From: Virgisporangium aurantiacum
GTDB lineage: Bacteria; Actinomycetota; Actinomycetes; Mycobacteriales; Micromonosporaceae
Direction of reading: 5' to 3'
DNA: 64,000 bases
Assembly (NCBI RefSeq): GCF_016863635.1
Contig: NZ_BOPG01000019.1
Span: 62,001 to 126,000 of the forward strand
Positions within the stretch are counted from its first letter, which is position 1, and the number at the start of each line of letters is the position of its first letter. Both the position numbers and the translations under genes were made by a program. The notes beneath the pieces are model-generated. The model saw only the letters and a list, made by a program, of their open reading frames with translations, ran no database searches and had not been told where the DNA came from. Shown one piece after another: positions 1 to 8,504 of this stretch.

Positions 1-2
1 GA

Positions 3-338
3 CGGTGGGCGCGCCCGCCGGTGCCGGCCCGGTATCTGGACCTGTTGATGGACCGCCCGGACGTCAGCGTGCTGGCCTACCGCAACGCCGCCGGGCGGCT
101 GCTGGGGTACTCGCTGGTCCACGACGACGGCGAGCGGCTCCTGCTGATCCTGTGGGGCGCGCGGCGCGACACCGACGGCGGGCGCCGCGACCTCTACTTC
201 GACCAGTACCTGCGGCTGGTCGAGTGGATGATCCGCGACGGGCGGCGGAACCTGGTGCTGGGCAAGGGAATGGCCGGCATCAAGGCCCGGTACGGTGCCG
301 AGCCGGTGCCGCTGTGGGGGCTGGCCGGGTGGCGCTGA
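3..338 (+). CDS. FemAB/GNAT-like acyltransferase, C-terminal end (cut by window edge)
   Basis: The reading frame is open from the first bases of the window, so the start lies outside and only the last 111 residues are visible. They have the fold features of the FemAB-like GNAT family that transfers acyl or aminoacyl groups in cell-wall and glycan synthesis: a strand after a conserved GYSLV segment, then a helix with YFDQYLRLVEWMI, and a terminal GKGMAGIKARYG motif. The same ending (GGKGQAEMKASLG) occurs in the complete protein at 8505-9536, so the two are paralogues bracketing the glycan cluster. The stop overlaps the next gene by 10 bases, indicating cotranscription. The family is inferred from pattern and context; the acceptor is unknown. 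Confidence 0.6.
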   Translation, partial: RWARPPVPARYLDLLMDRPDVSVLAYRNAAGRLLGYSLVHDDGERLLLILWGARRDTDGGRRDLYFDQYLRLVEWMIRDGRRNLVLGKGMAGIKARYGAEPVPLWGLAGWR

Positions 339-1099
339 CCTGTCCGCAGTGCGGCACGGCCGGCCGGCTCACCACGGTCCGCCGCCGGTGGCGCCGGCCG
401 TCCTGCTGGTGCGGCCGCTGCGGTGCCTCGATGCCCGCGTCGGCCGTCGTCGACCGCCCGGTGAACGCGGCGCCGCCGCCGGCAAACGCGCCGCCGGGCA
501 TCACGCCGCCGGGCATCACGCCGCCCGCGAACGCGCCGCCCGCGACGGCACCCGCGGATCCGCTCGTCGCGATCATGCCCCCGGACATGGCGGAGTGGGT
601 CGTGCGCCGGCACGGCGGCACCGCGCCCACCCGGCTCGACCGGGCCGTCGTCTACCAGCTCTACCGGGCCTGGGACGAGACCACCGCGTCCGATCTCCCG
701 CCGTTCTCCACCGTCGTCGGCGCGCTGCACGCCGCGGCGTACGACCTCGACGCGGCCTACCCGGACGCGGCCGGCCGGCCGGGGCTGCGCGAGCGGGCCG
801 GCCACGCGCGCGCCTGGCTGTACCGGTACGCGCCGGACCGCTGCTGGATCCTCGGCCCGCCACGCGATCCGGCCGACCCCGGCCCGGTCCGCGACGCCCT
901 CGCGGCGATCCGCGCCGGTGCCGAGCCGACCGCGGACACGGCACGGGCGGCGCGGCGCGCGCTGTTCGGCGTCGACGGCGGACCCGGGCTGCGCGGCCTG
1001 CGCCAGGTGTTCGGCGACGAAACGATCGCGGCGGCGCTCGACGAGTACCTGCGCAGCGGTGCGCGTCCGCTGCGCGACCGGGCCGAGGCATCTCCGTGA
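329..1099 (+). CDS. Zinc-ribbon hypothetical protein in glycan cluster
   Basis: A 256-residue protein starting at a GTG inside the end of the preceding gene. Cysteines 5, 8, 26, 28 and 31 form CxxC and CxCxxC pairs, a likely zinc ribbon. A proline/alanine-rich linker follows, with two copies of PPGIT and two of PPANAPP-like segments (about residues 50-72). The C-terminal part, about 180 residues, is mostly helical and I do not recognise it. It overlaps both neighbours, ending in a GTGA junction with the flippase gene, so it belongs to the same operon. The role is unknown; a scaffold or regulator of the transferase is only a guess. Confidence 0.6.
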   Translation: MALTCPQCGTAGRLTTVRRRWRRPSCWCGRCGASMPASAVVDRPVNAAPPPANAPPGITPPGITPPANAPPATAPADPLVAIMPPDMAEWVVRRHGGTAPTRLDRAVVYQLYRAWDETTASDLPPFSTVVGALHAAAYDLDAAYPDAAGRPGLRERAGHARAWLYRYAPDRCWILGPPRDPADPGPVRDALAAIRAGAEPTADTARAARRALFGVDGGPGLRGLRQVFGDETIAAALDEYLRSGARPLRDRAEASP

Positions 1100-2343
1100 C
1101 CGCGCCGGCGCGCATCCGGCTGCCCACGTTCGCCGCGCTGATCTTCGGGCGGGGCGCGTACCGCCTGGCGGCGCTGGTGTCGACGGTGGCGCTGCTGCCG
1201 CTGTGGGGCGCCGACCGCTACGGGACCTACGCCGGCGCCGTCGCGATCTTCTCGTGGATCATCGCGCTGCTGGTGGCCGGCCCGGAGAAGACGGTGCTGA
1301 AGCTGCTGCCGCGGGCGCCGCGCACGGGTCCGCTCATCATCCACGCGGCCGGCGCGCTGCTGTGGGTGCTGCCGGTGCCGGCGCTGGCGGCGTTCGCGAC
1401 CGCCGCGGCGCTCGCCCCGCACGGCCCGGTGGCCGTCTACCTCGGGGTGGCGGCGATGTCCACCACCACCGGCGTGCTGCTGCTCCTGGTCGGCCTGCAC
1501 CGGGCGGTCGGCCGGCCCTGGTACGACGCGCGCGCCTTCCTGCTCCTCACCGTGGCGCAGGTCGGCCTGCTCGGCCTGGCGGCCCTCGGGCTCGGCCCGC
1601 TCGGGTACGTCGCCGGCATGGTCGCCGTGCAGACCGCGCTGTGCGTGGTGCTGCTGACCCGGCTGGGCCGGCCGTCGCTGGCCATCCGGGCCCGGCCCGC
1701 GTTCGTCCGCCGGATCTGGTGCACGGTGGTGCTGATGGGCAGCCCCGACGTGTGCCTCTACCTGAGCACCGGCGTGCTCGTGGCGCTGCTGTCCGCGTCC
1801 TCGTTCCACGACCAGGTCGGCCCGTTCGTCGCGGTCGACATCGTGTGGTCCGCGGGCGTCAACTTCCTGATCTACGCGTTGCGGGTCTACACGCCCTGGG
1901 TGTCGGTGCGGCTGATCGGTGCGCGCGGAGCCGCCGCCCGGCACGCCGCCCGGCGCATCGCCGCCTGGGTGATCGCCGGCGACCTGGCCTACGTCGCGGC
2001 CGGCGTGACATTGCTGGCCGCGACGGACGTGTTCGACGCGACCGGCAACCCCGTGATCGTGTGGGGCGTCCTGTTCGCCGCGCAGACCCCGATGCTGGTC
2101 GCCCTGATCCTCGCCGGTTACCTGGTGGAGAACTCCGACGCGCCGTCCACCCGGATCACCGCGCTGGCGACGGCCATGGGCCTGCTCGCCGCCACCGCCG
2201 CCGGCCTGGTGGCGGTGCCGCTGGCCGGCGGGGTCGGCGTGCTCATCGCGTTCGCGACCGCCGGGATCGTGCAGGCCGCCACGCTCCGGATCAAGCTGAC
2301 CCGTCCGGCACCGGTCAAGGAGGACGTCCATGTTGCTGCGTGA
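1096..2343 (+). CDS. Wzx-like polysaccharide flippase (MOP superfamily)
   Basis: A 415-residue polytopic membrane protein with about 12 hydrophobic segments, the size and hydropathy expected for lipid-linked oligosaccharide flippases of the MOP/Wzx type. The N-terminus (RLPTFAALIFGRGAYRLAALVST) matches the usual start of these exporters, a short amphipathic lead then TM1. The GTG start overlaps the upstream stop as GTGA. Its place between transferase genes and a CapK-like ligase supports export of a lipid-linked glycan across the cytoplasmic membrane. The exact substrate cannot be read from the sequence. Confidence 0.7.
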   Translation: MTAPARIRLPTFAALIFGRGAYRLAALVSTVALLPLWGADRYGTYAGAVAIFSWIIALLVAGPEKTVLKLLPRAPRTGPLIIHAAGALLWVLPVPALAAFATAAALAPHGPVAVYLGVAAMSTTTGVLLLLVGLHRAVGRPWYDARAFLLLTVAQVGLLGLAALGLGPLGYVAGMVAVQTALCVVLLTRLGRPSLAIRARPAFVRRIWCTVVLMGSPDVCLYLSTGVLVALLSASSFHDQVGPFVAVDIVWSAGVNFLIYALRVYTPWVSVRLIGARGAAARHAARRIAAWVIAGDLAYVAAGVTLLAATDVFDATGNPVIVWGVLFAAQTPMLVALILAGYLVENSDAPSTRITALATAMGLLAATAAGLVAVPLAGGVGVLIAFATAGIVQAATLRIKLTRPAPVKEDVHVAA

Positions 2344-3625
2344 GATCGCGTACGTGCCGCTGACGCTCGTGCGCCAGTACGGCGGCCGGGCGGGCCTGCG
2401 CCGGTACCAGTTGCGCCGGCTGAACCGCATGCTCGCCCACGCGGACGCGAACGTCCCCTACTACCGCGGCACCCTCCCCCGGCTGGACTCCCTCGCCGAC
2501 CTGGCCCGGCTGCCGATGGTGACCAAGTCGATCATGCGGAGCACGCCGAACCGGGAGTTCGTCGCCGACGGGGTGGACACCGACGACTGCCTGGCGTGGT
2601 CGAGCAGCGGCACCACCGGCATGCGGGTGACCGGCTGGCACGACATGAACGCCCACGACTACCACATGGCCGCCTGCGTCCGCCGGTTCTTCGCGACCCG
2701 CCGCTACCTGCCGACGGATCGGCTGGCCCACATCAAGCCGAACCCGATGCCCCCGCGCGTCATCGAGAAGGTGGGCCTGTTCCGGCGTTACCTCATCCTG
2801 TCGACCGACCCGCCGGCCACCTGGGTCGCGCGCCTGCTCGCGTACCGGCCCCGCGTCCTCATCGGCTATCCGGTGCATCTCCGGGAACTGCTCCGCACGA
2901 TGACCGACGACGAGCGGACGCAACTGACGAAGCACCTGCGGCTCCTGCTGACCGAGTCGGAACTGCTGGTGCCGGCGAACCGCGCCGCGCTCGAACGGGG
3001 CTTCAGGGTGCCGGTCCGCGACGAGTACTCGTCGTTCGAGACGCTGAACATCTACTTCGAGTGCCACCACGGCGGCCGGCACATCGCCGAGGACCGCGTC
3101 TACGTCGAGGTGGTCGACGACGACGGGACCGTGCTGCCCGACGGCACGGAGGGGCAGTTGGTGGTGACGGCGTTCCACGAACGCGCGATGCCGCTGGTGC
3201 GCTACCTCATCGGCGACATCGGCCGGATCTCGCCGACGCCGTGCCGGTGCGGTCGACGGTTCCGGACGATGACGCTCACCAGCGGCCGGATGAACGACTC
3301 CGTCGTGCTCCCCGACGGGACGAAGGTCTTCGGCGACATCTTCACCAGCGTCGCGATGGTCGAGCCCGGCGTCGCGGAGCTGTACGTGCGTCAGGACGCC
3401 GCCGGCACCGTCCGGGTGTTCGTCGTGCCCGACGGTTCCCTCCCCGCCGACGCCGTGCTGGCCAACACCGAGCGGACGCTGCTCCGCGAAACCGGCGTCG
3501 AGCTGCCGCTGGAGATGCGCATCGGTGACCGGGTGCCGCTCACGGGCGCCGGCAAGGCCCAGGTGGTGGTCAGCGAGTACGCGCCGGCCGTGGCGGTCAA
3601 CCGGGCGGCGAATCGGATGGGCTGA
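2330..3625 (+). CDS. CapK/PaaK-type adenylate-forming enzyme
   Basis: A 431-residue member of the phenylacetate-CoA ligase/CapK branch of the ANL superfamily, which activates a carboxylate with ATP. Visible motifs are the P-loop-like SSSGTTG (residues 91-97), DEYSSFET (231-238), RYLIGDIG (291-298, with the aspartate that holds the ribose) and a CRCG pair at 305-308. The start has a strong GGAGG seven bases upstream and overlaps the flippase end by 14 bases. CapK relatives sit in capsule and exopolysaccharide clusters, and the context here agrees. The substrate is unknown. The gene ends convergent with, and overlapping, the next gene by 29 bases. Confidence 0.75.
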   Translation: MLLREIAYVPLTLVRQYGGRAGLRRYQLRRLNRMLAHADANVPYYRGTLPRLDSLADLARLPMVTKSIMRSTPNREFVADGVDTDDCLAWSSSGTTGMRVTGWHDMNAHDYHMAACVRRFFATRRYLPTDRLAHIKPNPMPPRVIEKVGLFRRYLILSTDPPATWVARLLAYRPRVLIGYPVHLRELLRTMTDDERTQLTKHLRLLLTESELLVPANRAALERGFRVPVRDEYSSFETLNIYFECHHGGRHIAEDRVYVEVVDDDGTVLPDGTEGQLVVTAFHERAMPLVRYLIGDIGRISPTPCRCGRRFRTMTLTSGRMNDSVVLPDGTKVFGDIFTSVAMVEPGVAELYVRQDAAGTVRVFVVPDGSLPADAVLANTERTLLRETGVELPLEMRIGDRVPLTGAGKAQVVVSEYAPAVAVNRAANRMG

Positions 3626-4361
3626 CCGGTTCGAGCACCGGCGTCCGGTGCCGCGCGCATGTCGCCAGGCGCAGGTTCCCCGCACCGGGCGGGACCATCG
3701 CCAGCAGGGTCGGCCGGCGCCTCCGTAGCAGCGAGAACGCCAGCCGGCCGTCCCGCTCCGCAGCGTGGACGACGTTGATGTCCAGATGCAGCCCGCCGCA
3801 GTCCGGGTGGCGGGCGCCGAGGTAGCCGAGCGTCGGGTCGTGCAGCAGCAGCGGGCCGGGCGGCGCCGAGCCGTCGGCCACGCGCGCGAGGTCGACGCGC
3901 GGCACCGTCACCGGGTCCGGCCAGTCGACCGGGCCGACCAGGAGCACCGGCGCCCGCACCGCATCGAGCGTGGCGGCGTTCGTGCCGCACCGGTCGGCGG
4001 CCACCGCGTCGGCGCCGAGCAGAACGGCGTAGCGGACCCGGCGGGTCAGGCGCGGGAGGTCGACGAGCGCGCGGCGGACCTCGACGACGGTGCCGGCGGC
4101 GGGCAGCAGCCCGGCGATCCGCAGCGCGCCCACCAGTTGACGCGGGTCCGGAGTCCACAGTGGAAGGTCGCGGTCCGGCCGCCACGGTCGCCGGAACGGG
4201 CACAGCTCGTACGGCGGATCCGGCACCGCCGCCGTCGGCGTGGGCACCGGCTCGTCGAGCAGGCGGCCGGCCGCCGCGCACTGCGACCGGTAGAAGGTGA
4301 CCTCGCGGAACGCCCGCCGCACCACCCGCCGGTAACGCCGGTCGGTCACGCGCTCGGTCAC
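3597..4361 (-). CDS. Shortened, degenerate CapK-like protein
   Basis: A 254-residue protein with a GTG start, last gene of the minus-strand operon that begins near 8.3 kb. The N-terminus (RRVVRRAFREVTFYRSQC) resembles the HADANVPYYR region of CapK proteins, and the segment around CGGLHLDINVV, ending in GNLRLATCARH, resembles the CHHGGRHIAEDRVYVEVV to GDIG stretch of the neighbour at 2330-3625. It lacks an SSGTTG loop and the C-terminal swinging domain, so adenylation is unlikely. I read it as a decayed or repurposed paralogue. Without alignment this is moderate inference; it could also be an unrelated hypothetical. Confidence 0.5.
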   Translation of the reverse strand: MTERVTDRRYRRVVRRAFREVTFYRSQCAAAGRLLDEPVPTPTAAVPDPPYELCPFRRPWRPDRDLPLWTPDPRQLVGALRIAGLLPAAGTVVEVRRALVDLPRLTRRVRYAVLLGADAVAADRCGTNAATLDAVRAPVLLVGPVDWPDPVTVPRVDLARVADGSAPPGPLLLHDPTLGYLGARHPDCGGLHLDINVVHAAERDGRLAFSLLRRRRPTLLAMVPPGAGNLRLATCARHRTPVLEPVSPSDSPPG

Positions 4362-4364
4362 GGC

Positions 4365-5579
4365 TCACGCGGTGACACGGGCGCCCTCGAAGTCCAGCAC
4401 CAGGACGTCGAGCGCCGCGGCCAGCCGCGCCCGCGCGGCGGCCGGGTCGGGCCCGGTGACCACGAGGTAGCCGACCTTGCTGGCAGACTGGTCGAACGGC
4501 CGGACCGGGTCGCCGGGCTCGGCGTACACCTCGCAGCACACGACACCCGGCAGCGCCCGCGCCTCCTGAACGCCGGAGACGGCGGACAGCACGCCGTCGG
4601 TGGCCAGCGGCGAGGCCAGCACGTGGATGATGCCCGTGTCCCGGCGGGTCGGCGTGAGGAGATCGGCGAACGGCTCGCCCGTCGCGAGGGAGACGAGCGC
4701 GGCCACCGTGTCGACCCCGTACACGTGCCGCATCAGCAACGGGACGGAGTTGCCGCACAGCCGCGCGTTGGCCTCGATGACCGCGAACGTGCCGTCGTCG
4801 CGCAGGACGACGTCGAGGTTGGCCGACCCGTCGACGAGGTCGATGGCCCGGCACAACCGTTCGGCGGATTCGGCGAGGGCGGCCCGGGTGGCGTCGGCGA
4901 GGGGCGCCGGGCAGAGGTGGCCACCGATGACGAAGTGCGGGCCCGGCATCATCCGCTTCTCGGTGATGCCGGTGAACGCCGCGGCGCCGTCGCACATGAA
5001 CACGTCGACCGTGAGGTTGCGCCCGGCGAGGAACTCCTCGACGAGCAGCGGGCCGCCCGCGGCGGTGAACCTGCCGGCGTACGCCAGCGCCGCCGGCAGG
5101 TCGGCCGGCCGCTCGACGAGGCTGACGCCCTTGCTGCCGGACGTGTCCGGCGGCTTGACCACCACGGGAAAGCCGAACTCGTGCGCGGCCCGGGTGAGCA
5201 CCGCGCGATCGGCGCTCTGGCGCCAGCGGTATACCGGCACGCCGGCGGCGCGGACCACCTCGTGGAAGACGGCCTTGTCCACCGACGCGCGCACCGCGCC
5301 GGCCGGGTAGCGGTACGGCGTCCCGTACCGGCGGCACAGCTCGTGCCAGGTCCACAGGCCCGCGTCGCTCGCGGCGGCGACCACCGACGTGGGCCGGCGG
5401 CCGCCGAGCGCGGCGACGATGCCGTCGGAGTCCCTGGTGCTGACCGGCAGCCACTCGTCGGCGTGCGCCAGCGCGGGACGGTCGCCGCGCACGTCGACGC
5501 CGATCGTGGGGATGCCGCGGCGGCGCGCCTCCAGGTAGACCGGCAGCTGGTCCTCGCTCGCGCCGAGAATCAGCATCAT
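4365..5579 (-). CDS. ATP-grasp ligase (carbamoyl-phosphate-synthase-like)
   Basis: A 404-residue ATP-grasp protein. It opens with a Rossmann-like pre-ATP-grasp domain (LILGASEDQLPVYLEARRRG), followed by the ATP-binding lid VVVKPPDTSGSKGVS (139-153), the VEEFL strand (180-184) that holds the adenine, and the metal-binding NLDVVLR...VIEANARL segment (254-274). Such enzymes join a carboxylate to an amine or thiol through an acylphosphate. ATG 5579 is chosen because it overlaps the stop of the glycosyltransferase as ATGA and aligns the pre-domain; the frame runs further upstream without a better start. In this cluster an amide-forming step on a sugar or amino acid is likely. Confidence 0.75.
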   Translation of the reverse strand: MMLILGASEDQLPVYLEARRRGIPTIGVDVRGDRPALAHADEWLPVSTRDSDGIVAALGGRRPTSVVAAASDAGLWTWHELCRRYGTPYRYPAGAVRASVDKAVFHEVVRAAGVPVYRWRQSADRAVLTRAAHEFGFPVVVKPPDTSGSKGVSLVERPADLPAALAYAGRFTAAGGPLLVEEFLAGRNLTVDVFMCDGAAAFTGITEKRMMPGPHFVIGGHLCPAPLADATRAALAESAERLCRAIDLVDGSANLDVVLRDDGTFAVIEANARLCGNSVPLLMRHVYGVDTVAALVSLATGEPFADLLTPTRRDTGIIHVLASPLATDGVLSAVSGVQEARALPGVVCCEVYAEPGDPVRPFDQSASKVGYLVVTGPDPAAARARLAAALDVLVLDFEGARVTA

Positions 5580-6505
5580 CGGGCCGACTCCAGGTTCACG
5601 GGTTCGGCGAAGAGCGAGTCCTCCGGCGCTATCGGGATGTTGGCCTCGCGGACGTAGTACAACCGGGGCCGCACCGATCCGCGGACCAGCCGGTGCACGT
5701 AGGCGGCCAGCACCGCGACCGCGGCCAGCAGCACCGCCTCGCCCGCGCGGGCGCCGACCGTCCCGGCGAGCACCACCGCCGGCAGCACGCCGGCGACGGC
5801 CAGGTAGATCCAGACCAGCGGCCGTAGCGAGAAGCCGAAGAACAGCTCGCCACTGTGGGCGAACAACCGCCACACCGCCCAGCGGGACCCGCCGTTCCGG
5901 CGCCGGCGGTGCGCGACGTCGACGGTCGCGAAGCGGGCACCGAGCAACGGCATCGTGGCGACGAAGTAGGGCGTGGCGAGCCGCAGGTCGACGGCCCGGC
6001 GCGCGACACTCGCCCGCACCACGCGGAACACCGACGAGCCGTAGACGAGGTGCACGCCGAACAGCGTCTGCGCCATCCGTTGCTGCACCGCCGAGCCGAG
6101 CCGGCGGAACAGCGGGTCGTGCCGCTCACGCCGGATGCCGTAGACCACGTCGTAGCCTTCGAGCGCCTTGGCGATCAGCTTCGGCGCCTCGGCCGGCGGC
6201 GACTGCTGATCGGCGTCGAGCTGCACGACCCAGGTGCGGCTCGCGTAGCGGAAACCCGCGCCGTGCGCCGCCTCCAGACCGAAGTTCCGCGAGAAGGACA
6301 GGTAGCGGACGCGGGAATCCTTGTCGCACAAAGCCTTCACCTTGGCGAGGGTGCCGTCGGTCGAGCCGTCGTCGACGAACAGGATCTCCAGGTCGGGATA
6401 GCCGGACAGGGCGGCGTCGATCGCGGCGTAGACGTCGTCGACCTGGTCGACCTCGTTGTAGCAGGGGATGAACGCGGTGACCGACGGCGGGGACGCCTCG
6501 CTCAT
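5576..6505 (-). CDS. GT2 family membrane glycosyltransferase
   Basis: A 309-residue family 2 glycosyltransferase. The N-terminal GT-A domain shows FIPCYNEVDQV (12-22), LFVDDGSTDGT (42-52) and the DxD-type metal site QLDADQQ (95-101). Two hydrophobic segments near the C-terminus (about 205-265) should anchor it in the membrane, as in DPM1/GtrB-like enzymes that load sugars on polyprenyl phosphate. Start ATG 6505 forms an ATGA overlap with the epimerase stop; an upstream in-frame start would extend further into that gene. It probably transfers the sugar made by the upstream epimerase to a lipid carrier; donor and acceptor are inferred. Confidence 0.8.
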   Translation of the reverse strand: MSEASPPSVTAFIPCYNEVDQVDDVYAAIDAALSGYPDLEILFVDDGSTDGTLAKVKALCDKDSRVRYLSFSRNFGLEAAHGAGFRYASRTWVVQLDADQQSPPAEAPKLIAKALEGYDVVYGIRRERHDPLFRRLGSAVQQRMAQTLFGVHLVYGSSVFRVVRASVARRAVDLRLATPYFVATMPLLGARFATVDVAHRRRRNGGSRWAVWRLFAHSGELFFGFSLRPLVWIYLAVAGVLPAVVLAGTVGARAGEAVLLAAVAVLAAYVHRLVRGSVRPRLYYVREANIPIAPEDSLFAEPVNLESAR

Positions 6506-7521
6506 GACCGGCTCTCGGTGAACGCGGCCAACCACGACGGCGGCAGGTTGCGCGTCACCTCTATCGCGTCGAACACCGAGGGCTCGCGCGGACCCTGCCC
6601 GCGGACCCAGGCGGCCATCGCCGCGAGCCCGTCGCGCAGCGGCATCTCCTCGCCGGTGATGCCGAAGACCTTGCGCACCTTCTCGTGGTTGGCGTACGCC
6701 TCCCGCACCTCGTTGCGGGCCGACAGATGGGCGGTGCGCAACGGCACACCCATGGCGTCGGCGGTCATCCGGGCGAGTTCGTTCAGCGAGCTGACGGTGT
6801 CGCCGCCGATGTTGAACGTCTCGTTGAACGCGGCCTCGTTCGTGACCGACCGGGCGATCACCGGTGCCACGTCGCTGATGTGGCTGAACGCGCGCACCTG
6901 TTCGCCGTCGCCGAAGATGGTGAACGGCTCGCCGCGCAGTGCCTGGTTCATGAAGATGCCGATGACATTGCGGTACCGGTCACCGATGTTCTGACATTCA
7001 CCGTAGACGTTGTGTGGCCGGAAGACGATGTAGGGCAACCCGAACATCTCGTAGGTGACCCGCAGTTCCTGCTCGACCGCGAGCTTCGCGATGCCGTAGG
7101 GGTCCTCCGGCGCGGGTGGCAGGTCCTCGCTCATCGGCACCTGGTTGCTGCCGTACACCGCGATCGACGACGTGAAGACGAAGCAGCGCACGGTGCCGGC
7201 GTTGACCGCGGCATTGAGGAGCACGACGCTGCCGATCACGTTGTTGGTGTAGTTGAACCGTTTGATGAAATGGCTCAACCCCTCGGCGGCGTAGGCGGCG
7301 AGATGGAACACGTAGTCGAACCGGAACTCCGCGAAGAGCGCGTTGACGGCCGGTGCGTCGCACACGCTGCCGAGGCGGAACTCGGCGCCCTCGGGGACAT
7401 TGCTGTGCGAGCCGCCGCTGAGATCGTCGAGCACGATCACCCGGTGCCCCTCGGCGAGCAGGCACCGGGCCAGATTGGAGCCGATGAACCCCGCTCCGCC
7501 GGTCACCAATGAGGTCAACAT
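6502..7521 (-). CDS. NAD-dependent nucleotide-sugar epimerase/dehydratase
   Basis: A 339-residue extended short-chain dehydrogenase. TGGAGFIG at 7-14 is the NAD-binding glycine motif, TSSIAVYG (117-124) carries the catalytic Ser/Thr, and YGIAK (142-146) is the YxxxK pair. NVYGECQNIGDRYRNVI and GDGEQVRAFSHISDV are typical of UDP-glucose/UDP-GlcNAc 4-epimerase-like enzymes. The start is preceded by AGAAGGGAAG ten bases upstream, and the decamer GAAGGGAAGC is nearly repeated further upstream. Genes for the glycosyltransferase, ATP-grasp ligase and CapK relative follow in a coupled operon. It likely supplies the sugar nucleotide for the cluster. Confidence 0.8.
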   Translation of the reverse strand: MLTSLVTGGAGFIGSNLARCLLAEGHRVIVLDDLSGGSHSNVPEGAEFRLGSVCDAPAVNALFAEFRFDYVFHLAAYAAEGLSHFIKRFNYTNNVIGSVVLLNAAVNAGTVRCFVFTSSIAVYGSNQVPMSEDLPPAPEDPYGIAKLAVEQELRVTYEMFGLPYIVFRPHNVYGECQNIGDRYRNVIGIFMNQALRGEPFTIFGDGEQVRAFSHISDVAPVIARSVTNEAAFNETFNIGGDTVSSLNELARMTADAMGVPLRTAHLSARNEVREAYANHEKVRKVFGITGEEMPLRDGLAAMAAWVRGQGPREPSVFDAIEVTRNLPPSWLAAFTESRS

Positions 7522-7577
7522 CGTCGTCGCTTCCCTTCTGAAAAGCTTCCCTTCTGGGGATTTCGGCGAGACGGTTC

Positions 7578-8273
7578 TCAGGTTCGCGCGGTCTCGATCG
7601 ACTCGGTCTCGCCTACCGGCGCGCCGCGGTCGCGGCCGCGCGGGCGCAGCTTCTCGAACCACCGCGTGGGCGCGGCCAGCAGGAACACGACGAGCACGAC
7701 GTGCACGGCGATGAACGCGAAGGCCTCGTTCCGGGTGGGTGGGTGCCCGATGAACACGGTCATGTGTGACGCCCAGGTCCAGACCGCGGGAATCTCGTTG
7801 TAGGGCGGTTCCGTGTGGTTGTTGACCGTCAGGAATGCCAGGTCCTCCAGGCCGGAGACCATGATGAGGAGCAACGCGTACCCGACGCGCCGCACGTTGC
7901 CGGGCGTGCCGCCGCCGAGCCGGTAGGCGAGGACGAGCGAGACGATGATGACCGGCGTCAGGACGAGGATGTGGTAATAGACGGTCGGGAAATCGTCGAG
8001 GTAGAAGAAAATCTTGGGAACGAAATACAGGAAATAAACGACGAACGCCGCGGGTAGGAGAATCCGCACCAGATGCAGCCGCCGGGCGAGCTCGACGTCG
8101 AGTCGGGCCACCGCCTCCACGGCGAAAACGAACGGCACCAGCTTGAACAGGAAAATCCACAACGACTTGACCTCGCGGTCGTGCGGCAGTCCGAACCACA
8201 CCACCGCCGCGCAACCCGCGGCGAGTGCCAACAGGACGAGGAACGCCGCGTTGCGGCGCAGTGCCTGGTTCAT
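7578..8273 (-). CDS. Small polytopic membrane protein of glycan cluster
   Basis: A 231-residue membrane protein of unknown family. About six hydrophobic segments are visible, and the last loop carries NNHTEPPYNEIPAVWTWASHM followed by a helix starting IGHPPTRNEAFAF. Those polar and aromatic residues near the membrane surface look conserved-site-like, but I cannot assign them. ATG 8273 is chosen for the GGGAGAAG ribosome binding site just upstream; a longer reading frame reaches 8408 but lacks one. It is the first gene of the minus-strand operon with the epimerase (56-base gap). A role in lipid or glycan handling is only implied by position. Confidence 0.6.
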   Translation of the reverse strand: MNQALRRNAAFLVLLALAAGCAAVVWFGLPHDREVKSLWIFLFKLVPFVFAVEAVARLDVELARRLHLVRILLPAAFVVYFLYFVPKIFFYLDDFPTVYYHILVLTPVIIVSLVLAYRLGGGTPGNVRRVGYALLLIMVSGLEDLAFLTVNNHTEPPYNEIPAVWTWASHMTVFIGHPPTRNEAFAFIAVHVVLVVFLLAAPTRWFEKLRPRGRDRGAPVGETESIETART

Positions 8274-8376
8274 GAAACGCTTCTCCCGGTAGGGTTTCAG
8301 GCGCGCCGAACCGCCCGCGTGGTTACGCGGTCGGGGTGCATTTGCCGATGCATCGGAATGCGCCGCCGCCGACGTC

Positions 8377-8405
8377 CGATATTTGGGATCATACGTGACC
8401 GTCAA
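8377..8405 (-). promoter_or_regulatory. Candidate promoter of the minus-strand glycan operon
   Basis: On the minus strand TTGACG (8400-8405) is followed after 17 bases by ATATCG (8377-8382). The surrounding 8380-8505 stretch is the most AT-rich part of the first 10 kb. The -10 match is weak, so this is a tentative call. Confidence 0.25.
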
Positions 8406-8504
8406 CATAAATACAGGGGTGAGCTTCGATGCGCCTTAAAGGGAAACGCATAGTCGCATTTGCATTCTTTGCCACTTTGATGAGGTCGTCGGTATGTTCG
8501 TTTC

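Noticed and set aside
3765..5657. 630-codon plus-strand frame over the ATP-grasp gene
   Set aside because: Antisense shadow; the ATP-grasp motifs on the minus strand are intact.
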